Assembly (NCBI GenBank): GCA_947478805.1
Contig: CANJXQ010000014.1
Span: 1 to 50,386 of the forward strand
Direction: 5' to 3'
Length of the DNA stretch: 50,386 nt
DNA from: Betaproteobacteria bacterium
Lineage (GTDB): Bacteria > Pseudomonadota > Gammaproteobacteria > Burkholderiales > SG8-39
Below the pieces are notes generated by a model. It saw only the letters and a program-made list of their open reading frames with translations. It had not been told where the DNA came from and did no database searches. Below are positions 43,600-50,386 of the stretch, one piece after another. The position numbers were made by a program, and so were the translations under genes. Numbering within the stretch: position 1 is the first letter of the stretch; each line of letters starts with the position of its first letter.

Positions 43600-45042
43600 T
43601 CACGGCTGCGCTGCGAGTTCCGGCGCCGCCACTTCCGCCACGAATGCGTCGATATCGCCCGTCCTAAGAAAGGCCAGCGCACAGGCGAGCGGCTGGTCAT
43701 CGAGCGGCTTCGGCGGCGCGCAGCGCGCCTGCTCCACGCGCGCCCTGGGGGGCGCGGGGGCGTCGTCGCTGCCGGGCAGCGCATGCGCGCGATCGGCTTC
43801 GCGGCGACGCGGCACTTGCGCGGGTGTGGCCGCCAGCAACTCGATATCGGGGCCGACCCCGCTGCGCTGCACCGTCCGGCCCGAGGGCCCGTAATACACC
43901 GCCGTGGTGAGGCGCAGCATGCCCTTGTCGGCGCCCAGCGACATCATGGTCTGCACGCTGCCCTTGCCGAAACTGCGCTGGCCCATGACGATGGCGCGGC
44001 CATTCTCCTGCAGCGCGGCGGCCACCAGTTCCGCGGCCGATGCCGAAGCGCCGTCGATCAGGATCACCATCGGCAGTCCGGCGAGTCGCTCGGCTGCGTC
44101 GGCCTTCCAGGTGCGGCGATTTCCCGGCGTGCGCCCGCGCAACGACACGATCTCCCCCTTGGCGAGGAAAATGTCCGCAGCAGCCACAGCCTGGTCGAGC
44201 AGCCCGCCGGGATTGCCGCGCATGTCGAGGATAACGGCGCGCGGCGCGCGCACCGCGCCGGCATCGTCGATGGCCTTTTCGATGTCGGCGGCGACCGACG
44301 CGGTAAAGCGCGCGAGGCGCAACACCAGCACATCGCCTTCCATGCGCCAACGCAGCGCCTGGGTACGGATGATGGCGCGCACCAGCGACACCGCAAAGTC
44401 CTCCTCACGACCCGGACGCCGGATGATCAGGGTGATGGGCGTGCCGGGATCGCCGCGCATGCGCGAGATGGCATCGGCGAGGCTCATGCCCAGCACCGGC
44501 TGCTCGTTGAATTGCACGATCACGTCGCCGCTCCTGAGTCCGGCACGCGAAGCCGGCGTGTCCTCCATGGTCGATACCACGCGCACCAGCCCGTCCGCCA
44601 TGTCCACCTGCATTCCCAGACCGCCGAAGCTGCCCGTGATGGCGCTTCGCCGCGCGCTCTGTTCGCGCGGGTCGAGATAATCCGAATGCGGATCGATCGC
44701 CGCGAGCGCGGCATTGACTGCCGACTTGAACACCGCCACCGGCTCGCCCGCCCCGGGCGCGAGCGGCTCGAGCACCTTCAACGCCGCGGCGATGAATGCG
44801 GGCGTGTCCACTTCCAGGGCAAAGCTGCGCTGCACGCGGGCGAACACGACACCGAGCAATTCGCGGAAAGTGTCTGCCTGCGCGCCCGGCTGTGCCGCGC
44901 GCACATAGGCGGCGCTCAGCCCAGCCAGTCGCTCATCCGCCCCCGGCGCATCCGCCGCGGCGGCAAATGTCGCGTTGGCGATGGCCAGCCAGCAGGCCAT
45001 GGCCAACGCCCTCACGCACAGGATCACGGGTCGGGTGTGCAT
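43600..45042 (-). CDS. S41 family C-terminal processing peptidase
   Basis: About 480 residues. A signal peptide (residues 1-30) is followed by a helical region, a PDZ domain (residues about 140-225: GGLGMQVDMADGLVRVVS, TPASRAGLRSGDVIVQFN) and the S41 protease domain. The catalytic Ser and Lys are in IDGASASAAELV and RSFGKGSVQT, 25 residues apart, as expected for the CtpA/Prc Ser-Lys dyad. A Pro/Arg-rich tail (APAPPRARVEQA) precedes the C-terminus. ATG 45042 is used; an upstream start adds five residues. Confidence 0.93.
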   Translation of the reverse strand: MHTRPVILCVRALAMACWLAIANATFAAAADAPGADERLAGLSAAYVRAAQPGAQADTFRELLGVVFARVQRSFALEVDTPAFIAAALKVLEPLAPGAGEPVAVFKSAVNAALAAIDPHSDYLDPREQSARRSAITGSFGGLGMQVDMADGLVRVVSTMEDTPASRAGLRSGDVIVQFNEQPVLGMSLADAISRMRGDPGTPITLIIRRPGREEDFAVSLVRAIIRTQALRWRMEGDVLVLRLARFTASVAADIEKAIDDAGAVRAPRAVILDMRGNPGGLLDQAVAAADIFLAKGEIVSLRGRTPGNRRTWKADAAERLAGLPMVILIDGASASAAELVAAALQENGRAIVMGQRSFGKGSVQTMMSLGADKGMLRLTTAVYYGPSGRTVQRSGVGPDIELLAATPAQVPRRREADRAHALPGSDDAPAPPRARVEQARCAPPKPLDDQPLACALAFLRTGDIDAFVAEVAAPELAAQP

Positions 45043-45104
45043 CGCTGCATTATCCAAGATTCCGCAAAGCTGCGTCGGTCACCCCCGGCCAGCCGCAGAA
45101 ACGG

Positions 45105-46997
45105 TCAGGCGGGGATCTGCGCGGGTCCGGCGTCGCTGAGAAACTGCAGCCTTGCCAGGTGCGAGTACAGCCCGCCCTCGCGCATCAGCTCGGTGTGCGT
45201 GCCCGCCGAATGCAGGCGCCCGTGCTCAAGCACGACGATGCGGTCGGCGGTCTGCACGGTGGCCAGGCGATGTGCGATCACCAGCGACGTGCGCCCGCGC
45301 ATCAGTCCTTCGAGCGCGAGGGCCACCTTGCGCTCGCTCTCTGCATCCAATGAGCTGGTGGCTTCATCCAGCAGCAGGATGGGCCGGTCGGCCAGGAGCG
45401 CGCGTGCGATCGACAGGCGCTGGCGCTGGCCGCCGGAGAGCTTGATGCCGCGCTCGCCCAGGTCGGTCTCGAAACCCTGCGGCAGGCGCTCGATGAAATC
45501 CATGGCATGCGCCGCCTCGCAGGCGGCGCGCACCTCGGCGTCACTTGCCTCGGGCCGGCCATAGCGCACATTGTCGGTCACGCTGGCGGCGAAGATCACC
45601 GGGTCCTGCGGAACAAGGGCGAACTGGCGGCGCACTTCGCGCGGGTCGCAGCGCGCGATGTCGATGCCGTCGACGAGCACGCGTCCCTGCTGCGGATCGT
45701 AGAAGCGCAACAGCAGCGCCATCACGGTGGTCTTGCCGGCCCCCGAGGGACCCACCAGCGCCACGCGCTCGCCAGGCCTCACCGCGAGCGTAAAGCCCGA
45801 CAAGGCCGGCACATCGGGCCGCGTCGGGTAGCAAAAGCTCACGCCATCGAAGGCCACGGCGGCTGCCCCGGCAGCCGCCGCATTGCCCGATCCTTCCTCA
45901 CGCCGCGACAGGGCCTGGGCACCGGGCGCGGCCACGATATCCGGTCGCGTTTCCAGCAGTTCCATGAGCCGCTCCGTGGCCCCCGCGGCGCGCTGCAACT
46001 CGCCCCATACCTCGGACACGGTGCCCGCCCCCGTCGCCACCACGGCCGCGTAGAACACGAAGGCGGAGAGCTCCCCTGCGGTCAGTTTTCCCGCCAGCAC
46101 ATCGTGGCCGCCGATCCACAGAATCACGCCCACCGCACAGAAACCGATCAGCATCACCAGCGAGATGAGCCAGGCCTTGATGCGGATGCGGTGAACGCCC
46201 GAGTCATAGGCCGCCTCGACGCGCGCATCGAAGCCGCGGCGATCGGCGTCCTCGTGCGCATAGGCCTGCACGGTGCGGATCTCATGGATGGCCTCGTCGA
46301 TGTGCGAGGACACGTCGGCAACCCGGTCCTGGTTGTCGCGCGACAGCCGCCGCACGCGCCGGCCGATCACGAGGATGGGCACCACCACCGCCGGCACGCC
46401 GATGACGATGAAGGCTGCGAGCTTGGGGCTGGTGATGAACAGCATCACCAGGGCGCCGGCGAGCATCAGCGCGCTCCGCAGGAACATCGACACGCCGAAG
46501 CCGATCACGTTCTGCAGCTGCGTGGTGTCGTTGGTGAGCCGCGACACGATCTCGCCGGTGCGCGTGGTGTCGAAGAATGCGGGCGAGAGTTCCAGCACGT
46601 GGCTGAACACCGCCTTCCTGATGTCCGCCACCACGCGCTCGCCGGTGGACATCATCAGGTAGAAGCGCGCCCAGGTGGACAGCGACAGCAGCACCGCCAC
46701 GAACACCACGCCCGCCAGCGCCGTGTTGAGCAACGCAGGGTCGCCCGAGCCGAAGCCGCCATCGATGACATGCCGCAGTCCCTGCCCGAGCGCGAGCACG
46801 CACAGCGCCGCCACCGCGAGCGCCACCATGGCGAGCACCAGGCGCAGGCGATAGGGCAAAAGGAAGCGCACGAGGCGGGCAAACTGCGAGATGTCGCCCT
46901 TGGCCGGCATGCCTTGCGCATCGCGCGCAGCCGGCGTCTTGTCGAGCCTGGCGTCGGCCAAGGCGTCCGCGGCCCCCCCCGCCTGCGGGGGCGTCAC
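45105..46997 (-). CDS. ABC exporter, fused membrane and ATPase domains (MsbA-like)
   Basis: A 630-residue half-transporter. Six membrane segments fall between about residues 40 and 320. The ATPase domain has Walker [11 protein letters not shown] loop LVPQDPVIF, signature LSGGQRQRL, Walker [13 protein letters not shown] and the H-loop IAHRLA. It probably exports a lipid or drug as a homodimer. A GTG start at 46997 gives a Pro/Ala-rich N-terminus containing a run of eight C on the plus strand; ATG 46910 would give a 601-residue protein without it. Confidence 0.92.
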   Translation of the reverse strand: MTPPQAGGAADALADARLDKTPAARDAQGMPAKGDISQFARLVRFLLPYRLRLVLAMVALAVAALCVLALGQGLRHVIDGGFGSGDPALLNTALAGVVFVAVLLSLSTWARFYLMMSTGERVVADIRKAVFSHVLELSPAFFDTTRTGEIVSRLTNDTTQLQNVIGFGVSMFLRSALMLAGALVMLFITSPKLAAFIVIGVPAVVVPILVIGRRVRRLSRDNQDRVADVSSHIDEAIHEIRTVQAYAHEDADRRGFDARVEAAYDSGVHRIRIKAWLISLVMLIGFCAVGVILWIGGHDVLAGKLTAGELSAFVFYAAVVATGAGTVSEVWGELQRAAGATERLMELLETRPDIVAAPGAQALSRREEGSGNAAAAGAAAVAFDGVSFCYPTRPDVPALSGFTLAVRPGERVALVGPSGAGKTTVMALLLRFYDPQQGRVLVDGIDIARCDPREVRRQFALVPQDPVIFAASVTDNVRYGRPEASDAEVRAACEAAHAMDFIERLPQGFETDLGERGIKLSGGQRQRLSIARALLADRPILLLDEATSSLDAESERKVALALEGLMRGRTSLVIAHRLATVQTADRIVVLEHGRLHSAGTHTELMREGGLYSHLARLQFLSDAGPAQIPA

Positions 46998-46999
46998 GC

Positions 47000-47088
47000 G
47001 CCGCCCTCCGGACTGGAGCCTGCCTGACCATTATTATCAAGAACTGTACTGACTACAGGTGTGTCATACATAAAAATAAGCATTGTAA
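47000..47088 (-). promoter_or_regulatory. AT-rich stretch upstream of the ABC exporter gene
   Basis: About 90 bp of markedly lower GC between the glcF stop and the exporter start. On the minus strand it holds TTGATAATAATGG and TATGTATGACAC, any of which might form promoter elements, but no well-spaced pair was found. It probably contains the exporter promoter. Confidence 0.35.
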
Positions 47089-48360
47089 TCATCTAAAACG
47101 TTCCATTTCTGCCATGCGCTCATCCAGCGCCACCACCCAGTGGCGCACCGGCAGGCGCGCGGCAGCCGCCAGGTGACTCTGGCAGCCGATGTTCGCGGTG
47201 AGGATCATGGCCGCATCGCCCGATTGCAGCGCCGCGACCTTTTGCGCCTGCAGTTGCGCGGACAGGGCCGGCTGCAGCAGCGAGTAGGTTCCGGCCGACC
47301 CGCAGCACAGGTGCGCATCGGGCACCGGGACCAGCGTGAATCCCGCCGCCGAGAGGATGCCCTCGGCCACACCGCGCAGCTGCTGGCCATGCTGCAGCGT
47401 GCAGGGCGGATGAAATGCAACGCTGCGCACGTCCGGCTTATCAGTTGCTCGCGGGGCCAGCCCTGCCAGCGTCGTTTCCAGCAGGTCCCGCTCGGCCTGC
47501 AGCACTTCCGAAAGATCACGCGTCATGGCGCTGATGCGCGCCGCCTTGTCGCGATACGCGGGATCGCCCGCGAGATAGTGGCCGTACTCCTTCACCGTCA
47601 CGCCGCAACCGCTCGCCGTCATGACGATGGCCTCGATCTCGCCGCGCTCGACCAGCGGCCACCACGCGTCGATCAGCCGGCGCATGTCCTGCAACCCGTC
47701 ATCCTGGTAATCCAGGTGAAACCGCAGTGCACCGCAGCAACCGGCGCCGTTAGCCTCGACGAGCGAGATGCCGATGCGATCGAGCACGCGCGCGGCCGCC
47801 GCGTTGATGTCGGGCGACAGCGTCGGCTGCACGCAGCCCGCCAATACCAGCATGCGCCGCGCGTGACGAACGGGTGGACGGGCTCCAGAGTCCGGCGCAT
47901 CGGCAGGCACCTTGGCCGCCAGCGCCGCCGGCAGAAGCCAGCGAAACCAGCGCCCCAAAGTGACCAGCGGCGCGAACAGCCAGGGCCGCGGCAGCACACT
48001 GGCCAAGGCAAAACGCTGCAACCGTTCGAACCACGGCCGCTCCAGTTTCTGCGCCGCCACGGCGCGCCCGATGTCGACCAGCTTGCCGTACTGCACGCCC
48101 GATGGGCAGGTGGTCTCGCAGGCGCGGCAAGTGAGGCAGCGGTCCAGGTGCAGTCCGGTGCGCGCGCTCACCGGCTCGCCCTCCAGCATCTGCTTGATCA
48201 GGTAGATGCGGCCGCGCGGGCCATCGAGCTCGTCGCCGCGCAACTGGTAGGTCGGGCAGGTGGCGTTGCAGAAGCCGCAGTGAACGCACTTGCGCAGGAT
48301 CGCCTCGGCGGCGATGCCCTCGGGCGTGTCCTTGATCCAGTCGGCGAGGTGTGTCTGCAT
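47089..48360 (-). CDS. glcF: glycolate oxidase iron-sulfur subunit
   Basis: GlcF, 423 residues, passes electrons from GlcD/GlcE to the respiratory chain during glycolate-to-glyoxylate oxidation. It has two 4Fe-4S motifs, CVHCGFCNATCP and CLTCRACETTCPSG, and two CCG-type domains (GAGCCGALRFH and HLCCGSAGTYSLLQP). The start is 7 bp after the glcE stop. The order glcD-glcE-glcF on the minus strand is standard. Confidence 0.96.
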   Translation of the reverse strand: MQTHLADWIKDTPEGIAAEAILRKCVHCGFCNATCPTYQLRGDELDGPRGRIYLIKQMLEGEPVSARTGLHLDRCLTCRACETTCPSGVQYGKLVDIGRAVAAQKLERPWFERLQRFALASVLPRPWLFAPLVTLGRWFRWLLPAALAAKVPADAPDSGARPPVRHARRMLVLAGCVQPTLSPDINAAAARVLDRIGISLVEANGAGCCGALRFHLDYQDDGLQDMRRLIDAWWPLVERGEIEAIVMTASGCGVTVKEYGHYLAGDPAYRDKAARISAMTRDLSEVLQAERDLLETTLAGLAPRATDKPDVRSVAFHPPCTLQHGQQLRGVAEGILSAAGFTLVPVPDAHLCCGSAGTYSLLQPALSAQLQAQKVAALQSGDAAMILTANIGCQSHLAAAARLPVRHWVVALDERMAEMERFR

Positions 48361-48366
48361 GATGGT

Positions 48367-49512
48367 TCAGAACTCGGCGTACATGCGGCCGGGGTTGAAG
48401 ATGCCGTGCGGGTCGAAGACCGCCTTCAACTGGCGATGAACGGCCAGTGCCGCGGGCGCCAGCGGCTGGAACACGCCGACACGCTCGCGCAGGCCGGCCT
48501 CGGCACGAAACAGCGTGGCGTGCCCGCCCGCCTTCGCCGCCACATCGCGAATCGTCGCGGCATCGGTGCCGCTCGCCGCCCAGCGCAGCGCCCCGCCCCA
48601 CTCGATGAGGCGGGCGCCTTCGATGCGATCCAGCGCCGCGGCCGGCGTGGTGGAGGGAACGGACAGGCGCCACAACGGCCGAACCAACGTGTCCTCGGCG
48701 CCGAAGAACGCCGCCGATTGCTCGCGGATGGACAGCCAGAACCCATGGGCCGCGGCCGCATCGACGCGCTGGCCTCCCATTTTCTCGCGCGCAGCCGACA
48801 CCGCCACGGGCGCCCCGGACAGGCGCACATGCAGCTCGCCCGCGCACCATGCGCTCGCCGTCACGGGCAGCGGCTGCCCCGCCCAGCGATTGAGCGTGGC
48901 GATGGCCTTGTCCTCGGGCATCTCGAACTGCAGCGTCTCCTCCGTCGCAGGGCAAGGCAGCGTCTTTAGCGACACCTCCAGGGTGATGCCCAGCGTGCCT
49001 AGGGAGCCCGCCATCAGCCGCGACACGTCGTATCCGGCGACGTTCTTCATCACCTGCCCGCCGAAGCTGAGCACCTCGCCGCGCCCGTCGAGGATGGTCA
49101 CGCCGAGCACGAAGTCGCGTAGCGCGCCCGCCGCCTGCCGGCGTGGACCGCCGAGGCCCGCCGCGACCATGCCGCCAACGGTGGCGCCTGCCCCGCAATG
49201 CGGCGGCTGCCGCTCGAATGGGCCGCCAAAATGCGGCGGCTCAAACGCCAGCATCTGCCCGCTGGCAGCCAGCGTGGCTTCCAGCTCGGCGAGCGATGTG
49301 CCGCAACGCGCCGTGACCACCAGCTCGGTGGGCTCGTAGGCGACGATGCCGGCGTAGCCACGCACATCCAGCGGCTCGCCGGTCGTTGGCCGGCCATAGA
49401 AATCCTTGCTGCCGCCGCCAGCAATGCGCAAGGCTCGGGCTTTGCCGGCGCCAGCGCCCGCAGCAGCGGCACGCACGGCATCCACAAGCGGTGACAGCAT
49501 TTCGGTGGACAC
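48367..49512 (-). CDS. glcE: glycolate oxidase FAD-binding subunit
   Basis: GlcE, about 381 residues, an FAD-binding (FAD_binding_4) subunit. LRIAGGGSKDFYG and GAGATVGGMVAAGLGGPRR belong to the PP-loop region, and GGQVMKNVAGYDVSRLMAGSLG is the conserved GlcE signature. A GTG start at 49512 has ribosome site AGGGA; ATG 49500 is an alternative. It begins 11 bp after the glcD stop. Confidence 0.94.
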   Translation of the reverse strand: MSTEMLSPLVDAVRAAAAGAGAGKARALRIAGGGSKDFYGRPTTGEPLDVRGYAGIVAYEPTELVVTARCGTSLAELEATLAASGQMLAFEPPHFGGPFERQPPHCGAGATVGGMVAAGLGGPRRQAAGALRDFVLGVTILDGRGEVLSFGGQVMKNVAGYDVSRLMAGSLGTLGITLEVSLKTLPCPATEETLQFEMPEDKAIATLNRWAGQPLPVTASAWCAGELHVRLSGAPVAVSAAREKMGGQRVDAAAAHGFWLSIREQSAAFFGAEDTLVRPLWRLSVPSTTPAAALDRIEGARLIEWGGALRWAASGTDAATIRDVAAKAGGHATLFRAEAGLRERVGVFQPLAPAALAVHRQLKAVFDPHGIFNPGRMYAEF

Positions 49513-49523
49513 GGTTCCCTGCC

Positions 49524-50386
49524 TCAGAAGCGCGGCAGCTCGGGATGCTGCAGGCGCCCCCCGCGCACATGCATGCCGCCGTGCTCGGCGCAGCGATGCA
49601 GCGTGGGAATGTTCTTCGCCGGATTGAGCAGACCATCCGAATCGAAGGCCGCCTTCACGCCTCGCATGATCGCAAGCTCGGCGGCCGAGAACTGCACGCA
49701 CATCTGATTGATCTTCTCGATGCCCACGCCGTGCTCGCCGGTGATGGTTCCGCCCAGCGCGATGCACTTCTCCAGCACTTCGGCGGCAAACTGTTCGGTG
49801 CGATGCAACTCGTCGGGCCGGTTGGCATCGAAGAGGATGAGAGGATGCAGATTGCCGTCGCCGGCATGGAACACATTGGGGCAGCGCAAGCCGTACTTCG
49901 CTTCCATGGCGGCGATGAAGCGCAGCATCTCGCCCAGGCGCTTCCTCGGGATGGTGCCGTCCATGCAGTAATAGTCGGGCGAGATGCGCCCCACCGCGGG
50001 GAACGCCGCCTTGCGCCCTGCCCAGAACAGCAGCCGCTCGGCCTCTGAACGGGACACGCGGATCGCCGTGGCGCCCTGGCGCTGCAGCACCTCGCTCATG
50101 CGCGCGATTTCGCCTGCGACTTCCTCCGGGTTGCCATCGGCCTCGCACAACAACAATGCCTTCGCCTCCAGGTCGTACCCCGCATGCGCAAAGGCTTCGA
50201 CGGCGCGCGTCGCCGCCTGGTCCATCATCTCCAGCCCCGCCGGGATGATGCCCGCGGCGATGATGCCGGCCACCGCGTCGCCAGCTTTTTCCACATCGTC
50301 GAACGAGGCCATGATGCAGCGCGCGGTCTCCGGCTTGGGCACCAGGCGCACGCTCACCTCGGTCACCACCGCCAGCATGCCTTCGC
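49524..50386 (-). CDS. glcD: glycolate oxidase subunit GlcD, C-terminal part (cut by window edge)
   Basis: The C-terminal 287 or so residues of the catalytic FAD subunit, which oxidises glycolate (and often D-lactate). Motifs are VTEVSVRLVPKPE, FHAGDGNLHPLILFD and TGEHGVGIEKI, the FAD-oxidase C-terminal signatures. The reading frame is open to the window edge, so the N-terminus lies outside. The visible internal Met codons are not the start. Confidence 0.95.
   Translation of the reverse strand, partial: EGMLAVVTEVSVRLVPKPETARCIMASFDDVEKAGDAVAGIIAAGIIPAGLEMMDQAATRAVEAFAHAGYDLEAKALLLCEADGNPEEVAGEIARMSEVLQRQGATAIRVSRSEAERLLFWAGRKAAFPAVGRISPDYYCMDGTIPRKRLGEMLRFIAAMEAKYGLRCPNVFHAGDGNLHPLILFDANRPDELHRTEQFAAEVLEKCIALGGTITGEHGVGIEKINQMCVQFSAAELAIMRGVKAAFDSDGLLNPAKNIPTLHRCAEHGGMHVRGGRLQHPELPRF

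Noticed and set aside
45507-47027. 506-codon plus-strand frame opposite the ABC exporter
   Set aside because: Composition typical of antisense frames; the exporter on the minus strand is unambiguous.
47140-48969. 609-codon plus-strand frame opposite glcF and glcE
   Set aside because: Spans two real genes on the other strand and their junction, with no recognisable domain.

Overview
The window is about 50 kb of GC-rich chromosome from a betaproteobacterium, most likely of the order Burkholderiales. The main reasons are two Bug-family (TctC-type) periplasmic binding proteins, the gene order birA-coaX-SPOR protein, a complete but interrupted rsmI/lpoA/yraN/diaA/dolP cluster, and the style of several Burkholderiales-type families (DUF3025, DHA2-family MFS). 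No tRNA, rRNA, prophage, transposase or CRISPR locus was seen. Most of it looks like ordinary core and metabolic chromosome; the unexpected content is mainly in repeats and intergenic DNA.

Layout. Positions 1-341 hold the 5' part of RNase P RNA (minus strand). 404-4365 is a minus-strand housekeeping block (DUF3025, panE, pyrC, rsmI). 4351-12373 is the divergent lpoA...yraN...diaA-dolP-arfB series, broken by an MFS transporter and two tandem amidohydrolases (5571-9522) and by a secreted HIRAN protein. 12376-13004 is a pair of inverted interspersed repeats. 13040-18103 is minus strand: SDR, DHA2 MFS, Bug protein, pyrF, a small membrane protein and a MaoC dehydratase; a quinone oxidoreductase (18276-19235) diverges from it. 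19282-21639 holds four half-size chromate transporter genes in two translationally coupled pairs. 21818-25361 contains rfaE2 and the overlapping birA-coaX-SPOR-GNAT operon.

25592-27736 is a Fur-box-preceded cytochrome c/FTR1 iron permease. 27904-30219 contains a possible small RNA with a strong terminator, then ugpB-ugpQ without the other transporter genes. 30382-42477 contains a small secreted protein, a phosphomannomutase, a YheT hydrolase, a SnoaL-like protein, an NhaD-type antiporter, a hybrid histidine kinase, a LutC-like protein, the three-gene proton-translocating transhydrogenase (pntAA, pntAB, pntB) and an orphan small gene. 42581-50386 contains a second Bug protein, an S41 protease, an MsbA-like ABC exporter and the glycolate oxidase genes glcF, glcE and glcD (glcD cut by the window edge).

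The most unusual signal is an approximately 77-bp double-hairpin repeat present three times. Two copies in opposite orientation bound a 533-bp segment carrying exactly one small gene (42044-42576). The third forms the last coding part of birA (24263-24340), giving BirA a C-terminal tail of about 28 residues. Other repeats are a 46-bp tandem hairpin array (6825-6999), a 14-bp tandem array in front of the SDR gene (13751-13848) and the inverted repeat pair at 12376-13004.
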